The notes under the pieces: model-generated
The model's input: the letters and a program-made list of their open reading frames with translations, nothing else
Databases searched by the model: none
Told to the model about the DNA's origin: nothing
Part shown: positions 25,897-33,834 of the stretch, in pieces
Layout of the letters: each line of letters begins with the position of its first letter
How positions within the stretch are numbered: the stretch's first letter is position 1
Translations under genes and position numbers: made by a program
NCBI RefSeq assembly: GCF_003712195.1
Contig: NZ_RDSD01000005.1
Span: 149,444-213,443 of the forward strand
Direction: 5' to 3'
Length of the DNA: 64,000 nucleotides
DNA from: Proteiniphilum sp. X52
GTDB lineage: Bacteria; Bacteroidota; Bacteroidia; Bacteroidales; Dysgonomonadaceae

Positions 25897-26823
25897 ATGA
25901 AACGGCGCTACATACACGACCTGTATCCGGCTCTTTGCCTGTTGGCGGTTTTCCAATCGTGCGAGAGCGACGCGAGTTTCACAGGCGGGGAGTCGGTTCC
26001 CAAAATGGTGGTAAATTCCATCATAAATACCGAGGCGGAAAAACAGGTGTTAAAACTGTCTGAAAGTGTGTTCGCTTTCGGCAGTCAAACACAAAAACCG
26101 GTTGAGAACGCGGAATTGCAACTGACCGTGAATGGCAATGAGGTGGAATTGACCTTTGAAGAGGCAAAAGGGCTGGACCGCTATTATGGTTTTCCGGCCA
26201 ATTTAAGTCCCGGCGACAAGGTGGAGATCCGGGGCAAATCTCCCCGACATGATGATGTATACGGTATGGACTCTGTCCCCGAACCAGCCGATATAACCGG
26301 GATTAAAACCGAATGGTTTACGGGAAAGACGGATAACAGAAGCTATCTGCGGATACTGATCACCCTAAAGGATACCCCCCGTGAGAAAAATTATTATAGG
26401 GTTATAGTCCGTGTGAAAAATATTTATGAATTCAATGGTGATTATGATCCCGACTGGCTTCGCTATGATGTACATGTGGATCAGGAACCCCTATTCAACT
26501 ACATGCCGAACACGCCGTGGGACGAAACTCCCAATACATACCGTGTCTTTTCGGACGAAATGATTGACGGGAAAGAATATACGCTCAATATTTACGTGCA
26601 GATGGATAAAGAAAACCTTTGGGGAGCCAATCCGCGGACATTCATAAAAGCGGAAATACATACCTTGTCGGAAAATCTTTACAGGTATCTCCGTTCCGTG
26701 GAGCTTGCAGGGAACGGGGATAACTTTACCGAACCGGTTAAAATATTTTCCAATATCAGCGGAGGGTATGGAGTGTTGGGAATTTATAATATCAATGACA
26801 AAATTGTTGAGATAGAGAGGTAG
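25897..26823 (+). CDS. DUF4249 lipoprotein
   Basis: A 308-residue protein with a signal peptide and lipobox ending FQSC. It matches the DUF4249 pattern: an N-terminal strand PKMVVNSIINTEAEKQVLKL, the ENAELQLTVNG segment, and the C-terminal LYRYLRSVELAGNGDNFTEP followed by FSNISGGYGVLGIYN. DUF4249 proteins are typically encoded directly after a TonB-dependent receptor in Bacteroidota and are supposed to be its surface-exposed partner, by analogy with SusD. The start lies two bases after the receptor stop, so translation is probably coupled. Confidence 0.88.
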   Translation: MKRRYIHDLYPALCLLAVFQSCESDASFTGGESVPKMVVNSIINTEAEKQVLKLSESVFAFGSQTQKPVENAELQLTVNGNEVELTFEEAKGLDRYYGFPANLSPGDKVEIRGKSPRHDDVYGMDSVPEPADITGIKTEWFTGKTDNRSYLRILITLKDTPREKNYYRVIVRVKNIYEFNGDYDPDWLRYDVHVDQEPLFNYMPNTPWDETPNTYRVFSDEMIDGKEYTLNIYVQMDKENLWGANPRTFIKAEIHTLSENLYRYLRSVELAGNGDNFTEPVKIFSNISGGYGVLGIYNINDKIVEIER

Positions 26824-26840
26824 CCTTCTTGATGCTTGAC

Positions 26841-26868
26841 AACCATATTTTCACATCCCGATATGGTT
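26841..26868 (+). terminator. hairpin after the DUF4249 gene
   Basis: AACCATAT pairs with ATATGGTT around a 12-base loop, 17 bases after the operon's last stop, followed by CTTT. The weak U tract makes this a tentative terminator. Confidence 0.4.
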
Positions 26869-26885
26869 CTTTCGTGAAAAAAATG

Positions 26886-26893
26886 TAACTTTG
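26886..26893 (+). promoter_or_regulatory. promoter -7 element of the DHOD-like gene
   Basis: TAACTTTG matches TAnnTTTG and lies 150 bases before the ATG at 27044, leaving a fairly long leader with no recognised riboswitch. Confidence 0.45.
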
Positions 26894-27043
26894 TGTTGTA
26901 TGCTAAACCGGTATTGACGTGGATTTTTATAAACTGATATGCCGGGAATCCTGTGTCTGAACCGGCCATGAGGATTAATCTAAGGGTAGAAGCTGATATT
27001 TTGGCATTGATCGTGAGAAATTAATATATAAAAATATAGTCGT

Positions 27044-28072
27044 ATGAAGAACTTGGCAACATCCTACATGGGCATTCCGCTCAAAAACCCGGTCATCCTG
27101 GGGGCATCAGAACTGGCATCTGAGATCGATTCACTGAAAAAAGCCGAGCAGGCGGGAGCTGCAGCCGTAGTCTATAAAACACTCTTTGAAGAACAGATAC
27201 AGTTGGAAGATCTGCAATTCGACGAGTTGAAGGATGAGTACAACGATATCCATGCCGAGATGACCTCGCTTCATCCAGATATCGATCGCTCCGAGATAGA
27301 GTATTACCTAGTAAAGATCCGCAATGCGAAAGAAAACCTTTCCGTGCCGGTGATAGCCAGTCTGAATGCCGTGAACGAATCATCCTGGTTCCGCTACGCA
27401 CGCCTGATCGAAGAGGCCGGCGTGGACGGAATAGAACTCAACCTTTACCAGACACCCACGCAGTTCGACCTTGATGCGGCGGAAATCGAAAATCGACAGA
27501 TAGCGATGGTTGCTCAGATAAAAAAACAACTCTCCATACCGGTGAGTGTGAAACTCAGTTCCGACTATACCAATATCCTGCACTTCGCGAAACGTCTCGA
27601 TGAAGCGGGCGTGGACGGAATGGTGCTTTTTAATTCTTTCTTTCAGCCTGATATCGATATTGAGAAGGAGAGTCACCGAAGAGCATTTAACCTGAGTAAG
27701 AAGGGTGATTACAAACCGTCGTTGCGTATCGCAGGAATGCTCTACGGTCGTGTGAATGCTGCCGTATGTGGTAGCAGGGGTGTCTTCAACGGGGATGATG
27801 TGATCAAGCTGATCCTCTCCGGAGCAACCTGCGTGCAGGTGGTAAGCGCTGTCTACAGGCATGGGATGAGACAGATCACGGGAATGATCCGTGAGATTGA
27901 GGAATGGATGGAAAGGAAAGGTTACGATACTTTGGATCAGTTCAGGGGGAAACTTTCGGACAGTGTGCTCAATAAAGACGACAATCTGCTCATCTACAAG
28001 AGGGCACAGTACGTCGACCTGATCCTTCATTCCGACACCATCTTCGGGAATATGCAGCACCGGGGTTTTTAA
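27044..28072 (+). CDS. dihydroorotate dehydrogenase-like FMN protein
   Basis: A 342-residue TIM-barrel protein related to class 1 dihydroorotate dehydrogenases. It starts with the family's LATSYMGIPLKNPVILGAS and has VPVIASLNA, GVDGIELNLY, IPVSVKLS, and the phosphate-binding end GDDVIKLILSGATCVQVVSA. The residues 40-90 region is unusual for PyrD (LEDLQFDELKDEYNDIHAE) and the active-site Cys/Ser segment of class 1A enzymes is not clear. Bacteroidota carry this paralogue in addition to true PyrD, and its reaction is not established. It is followed by a convergent terminator, so it is a single-gene unit. Confidence 0.8.
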   Translation: MKNLATSYMGIPLKNPVILGASELASEIDSLKKAEQAGAAAVVYKTLFEEQIQLEDLQFDELKDEYNDIHAEMTSLHPDIDRSEIEYYLVKIRNAKENLSVPVIASLNAVNESSWFRYARLIEEAGVDGIELNLYQTPTQFDLDAAEIENRQIAMVAQIKKQLSIPVSVKLSSDYTNILHFAKRLDEAGVDGMVLFNSFFQPDIDIEKESHRRAFNLSKKGDYKPSLRIAGMLYGRVNAAVCGSRGVFNGDDVIKLILSGATCVQVVSAVYRHGMRQITGMIREIEEWMERKGYDTLDQFRGKLSDSVLNKDDNLLIYKRAQYVDLILHSDTIFGNMQHRGF

Positions 28073-28128
28073 CAATAGCGTTTCGGATAACGCGCGGCAA
28101 TGGCAATGGCGGCGGCCATGCCGATCAG

Positions 28129-28154
28129 TCAGGAGACTTCGTTCAGTCTCCTGA
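28129..28154. terminator. bidirectional terminator hairpin between convergent genes
   Basis: TCAGGAGACT pairs with AGTCTCCTGA around TCGTTC, a 10-bp perfect stem. It lies between the ends of the DHOD-like gene (plus) and the glycan-locus operon (minus), which converge here. U tracts are weak on both sides. Confidence 0.6.
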
Positions 28155-28196
28155 TTGCCTTTGAAATCTTCCGGAAGCCGTGGATGTTATTGAAGG

Positions 28197-28697
28197 CTAC
28201 TCTCCGATGATTTGCACTTCGCAAACCCTTTTCCGTTCACGGATCTGGTCCCAGTCCACAAAGTAGATGAATCCGAAATCGCCCAACGAGAGCTTTCCGT
28301 CGACCAGGGGTATGGTTTCGGAGCGTCCGAAAAACACGGAACGTAAGTGGGCGTCAGTGTTCAGGCTGCCTTTCGGTTCTTCATCCGGGAAAGTGAGCGC
28401 GAATTTGATGTGCTCCGGACCCGGATGCAAATATTGCCCTTCGGTTCTGCATGTCGGCACCAGCTTCTCCATGATGTTGTTCAAATCCTGTTGCAGGTAT
28501 TCCCTGCCGAAGAAATTGAGGTCGTGCGAACATTCCTGCGTCATCACCGAGCAGGTGGTGTGGTGCGAATAAACGACACAAATGCCGTTCCGCACACCGG
28601 ATTCATCCACAATTCTTTTTACCTCGTCCGTCACGTTGTGAAAATCCGGCCTGTGATCTTTCGACTGAAGGTCGATCGTTCCCCTGTAAAGTCTCAT
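28197..28697 (-). CDS. YjbQ/UPF0047 family protein
   Basis: A 166-residue single-domain protein of the YjbQ family, sometimes annotated as secondary thiamine-phosphate synthase after a weak activity of the E. coli protein. Conserved family elements are visible: CVVYSHHTTCSVMTQE with paired histidines, then a central HPGPEHIKFAL and late segments LGDFGFIYFVDWD. The true reaction is unsettled. Here it is the last gene of the glycan-locus operon, 36 bases after the TIM-like gene and far from any thiamine gene. A role in the sugar-phosphate chemistry of the neighbouring kinase and isomerases is more likely, but this is inference. Confidence 0.85.
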   Translation of the reverse strand: MRLYRGTIDLQSKDHRPDFHNVTDEVKRIVDESGVRNGICVVYSHHTTCSVMTQECSHDLNFFGREYLQQDLNNIMEKLVPTCRTEGQYLHPGPEHIKFALTFPDEEPKGSLNTDAHLRSVFFGRSETIPLVDGKLSLGDFGFIYFVDWDQIRERKRVCEVQIIGE

Positions 28698-28733
28698 TTT
28701 TTAATCTCCTTTCTTGGTTGTTTTGTAAATCAG

Positions 28734-29435
28734 TTATTTATTCAAATCGTCCCATGCTTTTCGAACGGCGCCGATCATTTCCTCCAGCATCGCCTCCGGA
28801 TCCTCCGCCCTCATGATCCCGCTGGTGGTGCCCGTGGCGTCGGCCCCCGCCCGGATCGTCCTGTAAACATCCTGCCCGTTCGTGATTCCGGCTGCCTGCA
28901 ATATCTGGATCTCCCTGTTTACCTTCTTTATGGCGGAAGTGGTCGCCCTCACGTACTCCTCGTCGCTGGTCTGTCCCGTGCCGATCAGCTCCGTGGGTTC
29001 GGCCACGATAATGTTGGGAGAAAGGTGGGCAATTGCTTCCGCCTCGCGGATGGAGTCGGCACATGCCATGGAAACCAGGCCCACTTCATCCGCCCGTTTG
29101 ATTGCCCGGGACAAATCGGCCAGGGTCATCGGCTTTTCGGCGTGGTTGAGAATGACGCCGACGGCGCCGGCCGCTTTCAGCGCCTCGGGAAGGATGGAGC
29201 CGTTTCCCCTGCCTATCGGGATAGGATCCATGTGTTGGGCAAAAACAAGCACGTGCTTTGTCTCCTTGGCCAACAGGTAGATGTCCGACGGTTGCAGTGT
29301 CAGGATTATTCTCACATCGTACTTGACGGAAGCTTCATCGGCCGCTTTCGCCAGCCTCAGCATCCTTTCCCCGTACATGTAGGCTTTGGGGCCGATTTCA
29401 AAAAATGGCGGTTTAATTGTTAATCCCTTATACAT
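28734..29435 (-). CDS. archaeal-type triosephosphate isomerase-like protein
   Basis: A TIM-barrel protein of about 233 residues. It carries signatures of the short archaeal triosephosphate isomerases: FAQHMDPIPIGRGNGSILPE, AGAVGVILNHAEKP with the electrophilic histidine, AEPTELIGTG with the catalytic glutamate, and GAGI-like AAGITNGQDV. Bacterial TpiA has the different GHSERR and YEPVWAIGTG forms. I start at 29435, where the archaeal proteins begin and an AGGAA sequence precedes the ATG; the frame stays open to 29507, directly after the preceding stop. In a sugar operon with a kinase and a SIS isomerase, it may isomerise a different ketose/aldose phosphate, as TIM paralogues do in erythrulose pathways. 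Confidence 0.8.
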   Translation of the reverse strand: MYKGLTIKPPFFEIGPKAYMYGERMLRLAKAADEASVKYDVRIILTLQPSDIYLLAKETKHVLVFAQHMDPIPIGRGNGSILPEALKAAGAVGVILNHAEKPMTLADLSRAIKRADEVGLVSMACADSIREAEAIAHLSPNIIVAEPTELIGTGQTSDEEYVRATTSAIKKVNREIQILQAAGITNGQDVYRTIRAGADATGTTSGIMRAEDPEAMLEEMIGAVRKAWDDLNK

Positions 29436-29507
29436 ATCGTTTAGTAATTCCTTTAAGTTTCGCAATCTTTCTTGTTTGGTACTAACACTCGGTTCCCGCT
29501 GCTTCAT

Positions 29508-30116
29508 TTACCCGTTCAGCCTGCTGCCGACGGCGCCGCCCGGGTGGATCAGGGCAAACTGCTCCAGCGAATACCCGGTGATCTCCATGATGGAGGCGAG
29601 CAGGGCGTCAAAAATGGCGATGGTGGCCACGAAGCTGGCCGTCGCCATGACATTCAACCCGTCACTTTCCTTCTCGATTTTCAGGGGGAGAACGATTTGT
29701 GATTTTTTAGCCAGGGGAGCCTCCAGGTTCTCGGTAACACCGATAAGTACCACCTCTTTTTTATTGCACACCTCGATGATGGGCAACAGCTCGGCGGTCT
29801 TTCCTCCCCGGGAGACCATCACCACCGCGTCTCCCTTTTTCATGCATCCCATTCCTCCGTGGATGGCTTCCGCCGGCGACAGGAATTGCGCGTTTCTCTC
29901 GATGCAGCACAACGAGTGGGCGAACTTTTTGGCCGCGATACCGGATGACCCGCTGGCGCAGGTGATTATCTTGGGACAGCGGCTCAATGCTTCAACGGCT
30001 TTCACGAAGCTCTCCTTGTCCAGGTAATCCGCGATGTCCGAAATGGCCTTGCTCTCAATCCTTAAGGATTGTTTTGCCCGTCGCAGGATCGCCTCTTTTT
30101 CTAACTCTTTCATCAT
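29508..30116 (-). CDS. KpsF/GutQ-type SIS sugar-phosphate isomerase without CBS domains
   Basis: A 202-residue protein made of a single SIS domain: CASGSSGIAAKKFAHSL binds the sugar phosphate, MVSRGGKTAELLPII is the second half, and the C-terminus has HPGGAVGSRL, the hallmark of arabinose-5-phosphate isomerases of the KpsF/GutQ group. Full KpsF/GutQ proteins have about 320 residues with two CBS domains, which are absent here. The gene therefore either encodes an unregulated ketose/aldose phosphate isomerase or has a different substrate. The ATG at 30116 overlaps the kinase stop by four bases (ATGA), which indicates translational coupling to the kinase and supports a joint pathway. Confidence 0.85.
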   Translation of the reverse strand: MMKELEKEAILRRAKQSLRIESKAISDIADYLDKESFVKAVEALSRCPKIITCASGSSGIAAKKFAHSLCCIERNAQFLSPAEAIHGGMGCMKKGDAVVMVSRGGKTAELLPIIEVCNKKEVVLIGVTENLEAPLAKKSQIVLPLKIEKESDGLNVMATASFVATIAIFDALLASIMEITGYSLEQFALIHPGGAVGSRLNG

Positions 30117-31525
30117 GTATTTAGCCATTTATATTTTTCCACATTTACCGGATCCGGGTTTACCAGCCGGGCATGTCTCGCCTGTGTTCCGAAAGACTCT
30201 TTCCTTTCTTCTTGTTGGATATCCCCTCTCGCCGCGATCAACGCGGCTCCCCGGCAGGCCAACTCACGGCATTCGGGTACAATAAAAACCTTGTTGAGGA
30301 TATCGGCCTTCACATGCGTCCACAAAAGGCTCCGGGCTCCCCCTCCGGAAGCTGTTATCGCTTCCGAAAGGTTTTCTTGATCCAGGCTGGCCACCAAGTC
30401 TCGTAAGCTTAAACCGGTCGATTCGAGAATCGCCCTTACAAAATGTCCGTGGGAATGCTTGTCTGTGATGTTCCGGAACCCCGAAAGCGATTCAAACTTG
30501 TCGGCACAGGGAGAAGCCTTTAAACCGTCACTTCCCGGGGCGATGCCTTCGGCCCTCTTTAGCAGTTCTTCAATGGATAATCCGGGAGCAAACTTTTTTT
30601 GATACCACTCCAGCGCTGTAGCCCCGTTTTCATTGAAAGCCATTTGAAAATAATATCCTTTCCTTAATCCGGGAGCGATGTTTATTCCCGTTCTCGGACA
30701 AAAGCCTTGCCGGTAATTCACGCATGCCAGCACGGTGCCCGTCGACTCGCAAACCTGGGTTGAGCTCGTTAAGCCGGCGCCCACAGCGACCATATGGTGG
30801 TCCAATCCTCCCAGGAAGAATTTCGTGTCGGCAGCCAATCCCAGTCGTATCGCTCTTTCTCCGGCTAAGGTGCCGACAAGGCTTCCCGTTCTTTGGGGAG
30901 GGAACAGGAGCTTTTTGTGGATATCCAACGTTTCCAATGCTTCGTCCCACCACTTTTCTCCAGGCACATCGAACAGTCCCGTCATGGATGACGTGCTGAA
31001 GTCGCTTGCTTTTTGTCCGGTTAACGAGAATGTCAGGTAGTCTGAAACGGACGCAATGCTGGTTGCCTTCTCCCAGATTTCCGGCTTGTTCTCCCGGAAC
31101 CAAACTATCTTGGCCGCCATGGATTGCAGGCCGGGCAAAATTCCTAATCCTGTCTTCTTCAGAAAATTGGGGTTTCCCAATAAAGAGCGCAGGACGGAAG
31201 GCATTTGTCCGGCTCTTTTGTCGGGCCACAGAATCAATGGAGTGAGCGGATGAGCCGTTTCGTCCAGCAGGACAAAACTGTTGGCTTGCGATGAGTAGGA
31301 AACGGCGACCAGCTCGTTGGGGGTGATTCCTGCCTTTTCAATTGCCCAATTAACGCATTTACGCAGTGCAGCCCAAAATTCAGCGATGGGCAATTCACAG
31401 ATATTCCCATCGCCTGTCTGTTTATTCACCAAGCAGCGTCCCAATCCGGCGAGATATCCCTGTTCATCGAATACGCCCGCCTTGAAGTAACTTGTTCCCA
31501 GATCTATTCCAAGGTAGAATCCCAT
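30113..31525 (-). CDS. FGGY-family carbohydrate kinase
   Basis: A 470-residue kinase of the xylulokinase/gluconokinase type. The N-terminal nucleotide-fold signature is GIDLGTSYFKAGVFD. The sugar-site aspartate is seen in FLGGLDHHMVAVGAG. The C-terminal ATP-binding half has ITASGGGARSLLWTHVKADI and RGAALIAA. FGGY members phosphorylate ketopentoses, hexuloses, glycerol or gluconate, and sequence alone does not say which. One base separates it from the ceramidase-like gene and four bases overlap the SIS isomerase, so kinase and isomerase probably act in sequence on the same sugar. It is among the clearly GC-rich genes of the operon. Confidence 0.9.
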   Translation of the reverse strand: MGFYLGIDLGTSYFKAGVFDEQGYLAGLGRCLVNKQTGDGNICELPIAEFWAALRKCVNWAIEKAGITPNELVAVSYSSQANSFVLLDETAHPLTPLILWPDKRAGQMPSVLRSLLGNPNFLKKTGLGILPGLQSMAAKIVWFRENKPEIWEKATSIASVSDYLTFSLTGQKASDFSTSSMTGLFDVPGEKWWDEALETLDIHKKLLFPPQRTGSLVGTLAGERAIRLGLAADTKFFLGGLDHHMVAVGAGLTSSTQVCESTGTVLACVNYRQGFCPRTGINIAPGLRKGYYFQMAFNENGATALEWYQKKFAPGLSIEELLKRAEGIAPGSDGLKASPCADKFESLSGFRNITDKHSHGHFVRAILESTGLSLRDLVASLDQENLSEAITASGGGARSLLWTHVKADILNKVFIVPECRELACRGAALIAARGDIQQEERKESFGTQARHARLVNPDPVNVEKYKWLNT

Positions 31526-31526
31526 T

Positions 31527-32840
31527 TCACTTCAATTTTAATTGCCGGATTGTTTCGGCCAGCATGAGTTCCCCGGCCTTGTGATCAAAGAAGGAATTTC
31601 CCGCCTCGTAAAATCCTTTTTCGTGCGCTTCCCGGGTGACGATATACCCTTGAAGTTCTCCGTTGGCATAGGTGATGAAAGCCACATTGGCCACATGTTC
31701 TTTCAGTTCCAGCCCGTACTCCACGAACACCTCGCCGGGCCAGGCTGCAAATTTCCATTCACCCACCTTGATTATTTGTATTTCAGCGGGCAGCACGCTT
31801 CGGTATGCCTGTTCCAATTGGTTGTCCCGGGCTAATTTGGCCAAACAGAGGAGCTCTTCCGAACCAAACCAGTTCACTTCTGCCGTGCGTATCTCTCGCG
31901 GATCTTTCGAACTCTTTTTAAGCTCTTCGAAACGTTTTCTGGTTTTGTCGCGATGTTCCTTTGCCCGCTCCACCGAGGGGAAAGTCCGTCTGGGCAGATC
32001 GACGAATTTTTGAGCGGCCGAAACAGGTATATGGGAGGAGTAAGTCACCGTCTCCGTTAGTTTGGAAATGATGGAATCTGTCACAATCTGTCCTATTCGT
32101 TCAGCCTCTTCAAACGTGTTGGATTTCGTGACATGCCGGGGACTCTGATTGCCGGCAGTTCCGGTAAAATATACGACAGGACACTCTTTTCCCAGCAAAT
32201 CATTTTGAAGTGATTTCCTGACATAATGCGGAAAATCTCCACTGTACAGCGTTGAGTCTTCGTGCAGAATGGTTGGATGCATATTGCAAACCAGCATACA
32301 ACCGATAAAAGCACCGGTTTTATTCTTGACTAACAGAACGGGCACATCCATATCCTTTGCTCCGGTGGGATTATGACGGTTTGTCCCAACGCCTGTTGCA
32401 TCTCCAACAACAACGGCAATCTCAGCCCACGTCGCCTTTTCCACTGCCTGGCAAGCGGCTTTTACGGTGCTCTCTTCCATGAATTTCAGGAAGCTTCCGT
32501 CAACTTTGGGAACGACGGGGTCGTTCGCGCTGATTGCCAGGTCTACGGTAACCGGAGCCGAATGGGTATGCGTTGCCGCTATCAGGATGTTGGAATCCCG
32601 TATCCCGGTTTTTTTGGAAATTCCTTCTCTTATCCGCGCCGTGGACGCTTTACTCACGTATATGACATCGTTGGAGATAAACAAGACCTGATTTTTCCCG
32701 TCCGTCAAATACAAAGCTGAACTTAACAGGTCGTCGTGCGTGCCGGTGCTCATTCTCTCCACATAGGGGTAGCCGTACAAGAAGTGCGATTCTTGCGGGG
32801 TGATGTTTACGGTTGCCGCGCCGGCTTTTAACTTGCTCAT
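31527..32840 (-). CDS. cytoplasmic neutral/alkaline ceramidase-like protein
   Basis: A 437-residue protein resembling the N-terminal domain of neutral/alkaline ceramidases. It begins KAGAATVNITPQESHFLYGY, with SALYLTDGKNQVLFISNDV, the metal-binding motif ATHTHSAP, a second histidine motif CNMHPTI, and GTAGNQSPRH. True neutral ceramidases are secreted and have about 650 residues or more, with an extra C-terminal domain. This protein has no signal peptide and no such domain, so it should act in the cytoplasm on a small substrate. Being 12 bases after the NagB-like gene and adjacent to the kinase, it is a good candidate for removing an acyl or other amide group from a sugar intermediate. That role is inferred. 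Confidence 0.75.
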   Translation of the reverse strand: MSKLKAGAATVNITPQESHFLYGYPYVERMSTGTHDDLLSSALYLTDGKNQVLFISNDVIYVSKASTARIREGISKKTGIRDSNILIAATHTHSAPVTVDLAISANDPVVPKVDGSFLKFMEESTVKAACQAVEKATWAEIAVVVGDATGVGTNRHNPTGAKDMDVPVLLVKNKTGAFIGCMLVCNMHPTILHEDSTLYSGDFPHYVRKSLQNDLLGKECPVVYFTGTAGNQSPRHVTKSNTFEEAERIGQIVTDSIISKLTETVTYSSHIPVSAAQKFVDLPRRTFPSVERAKEHRDKTRKRFEELKKSSKDPREIRTAEVNWFGSEELLCLAKLARDNQLEQAYRSVLPAEIQIIKVGEWKFAAWPGEVFVEYGLELKEHVANVAFITYANGELQGYIVTREAHEKGFYEAGNSFFDHKAGELMLAETIRQLKLK

Positions 32841-32852
32841 GTCCGATGTTTT

Positions 32853-33833
32853 CTAATATTCCTTATTCCAGTCTGTTTCAATGTTTTGCGCGATGGTTTC
32901 CGACACGTAGACATCCGTCCTCAATGTCTGAAGGATGGATTCGGGCACCAGCGGCGTCACCGGCCCGTGCAGCACGAGACGCGTGGTGAATCGTTGCCAT
33001 GCGGTGGTGGTGCCGTGCACCGTAATGGAGTGCGTGTCGAAGCGGTGCTTGGCGTTTATCACATCAGCGGGGCCAATGGTGGCTGCCTTGGGAGGCACCG
33101 CCGCCAGGTTGCCGCTCTTGCCGAACACGCCGTGCAACGAGTTTTGGGCGAGGGTGAAGGGGCTTAGCGTGCAGATTCTTGCTCCCATCTGCTTCCAGTC
33201 TTCCAGGGAGCCTTGGAATTCGGGCGCGTCGGGTTCGATAAAAGCCAGATGGCCTGTCCACCCGGGCCCGCTGTAGCAGATATCCGCTCCTCCCGCATCG
33301 GCGATCATCTTGCTGTAATCCCTCACATTCTTGTTGGTAAAGCCGACGAATTGCTTTTTGTCCGGTCTCAACTTTTCATCTATCGCGTAATAGAAATACT
33401 TCATCATGGCATGGGTAAATCCGAGTTCCCATTCTTCGGGCGCGATATTCCCGTTTTCGTCGGCGTACTCGTCCATCGCGAAAGCGTAGATATTTCGACA
33501 GTCGATATTACAAGCATTGATTAATCGGGCCAGATGTCTGTATAGCCGAGCAGGATTGGGCAGTATCATCACGAGTCTTTCCCCGGTATCCGAAGAATGC
33601 TTTATTCTTCTGAACATATCGGTAATCCAATAATGCGCGACATCCGCATCGGGAATTACCTTTATCCTGAAATCGGGATTAGGGTGTTTCTCCATATCCT
33701 CTCTTTTGATGGCTGACACCCTGTTAATTTCTTTTTTATCTCTAAAGGGTACCCATTCAGACGGGTTGAAGTCGAATTGCTGATGCCCTGTATTATGCCC
33801 AGGGTCAAGCACAAATTTCCGAGTTTGTTCCAT
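32853..33833 (-). CDS. divergent glucosamine-6-phosphate isomerase/deaminase (NagB-like)
   Basis: A 326-residue protein with the NagB/6-phosphogluconolactonase fold. Recognisable segments are MILPNPARLYRHLARLIN, YAFAMDEYADENG (the DEY loop), SGPGWTGHLAFIEP in place of the canonical GIGxDGHIAFNEP, and the catalytic-loop region TLSPFTLAQNSL. It is longer than NagB (about 266 residues), with an extra 60-residue N-terminal part and altered active-site residues. It lies directly after nagA. The start at 33833 follows GAGAGGAAATAAT; an in-frame ATG at 33848 would overlap nagA. It may deaminate a different amino sugar phosphate or only isomerise. Confidence 0.8.
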   Translation of the reverse strand: MEQTRKFVLDPGHNTGHQQFDFNPSEWVPFRDKKEINRVSAIKREDMEKHPNPDFRIKVIPDADVAHYWITDMFRRIKHSSDTGERLVMILPNPARLYRHLARLINACNIDCRNIYAFAMDEYADENGNIAPEEWELGFTHAMMKYFYYAIDEKLRPDKKQFVGFTNKNVRDYSKMIADAGGADICYSGPGWTGHLAFIEPDAPEFQGSLEDWKQMGARICTLSPFTLAQNSLHGVFGKSGNLAAVPPKAATIGPADVINAKHRFDTHSITVHGTTTAWQRFTTRLVLHGPVTPLVPESILQTLRTDVYVSETIAQNIETDWNKEY

Positions 33834-33834
33834 A

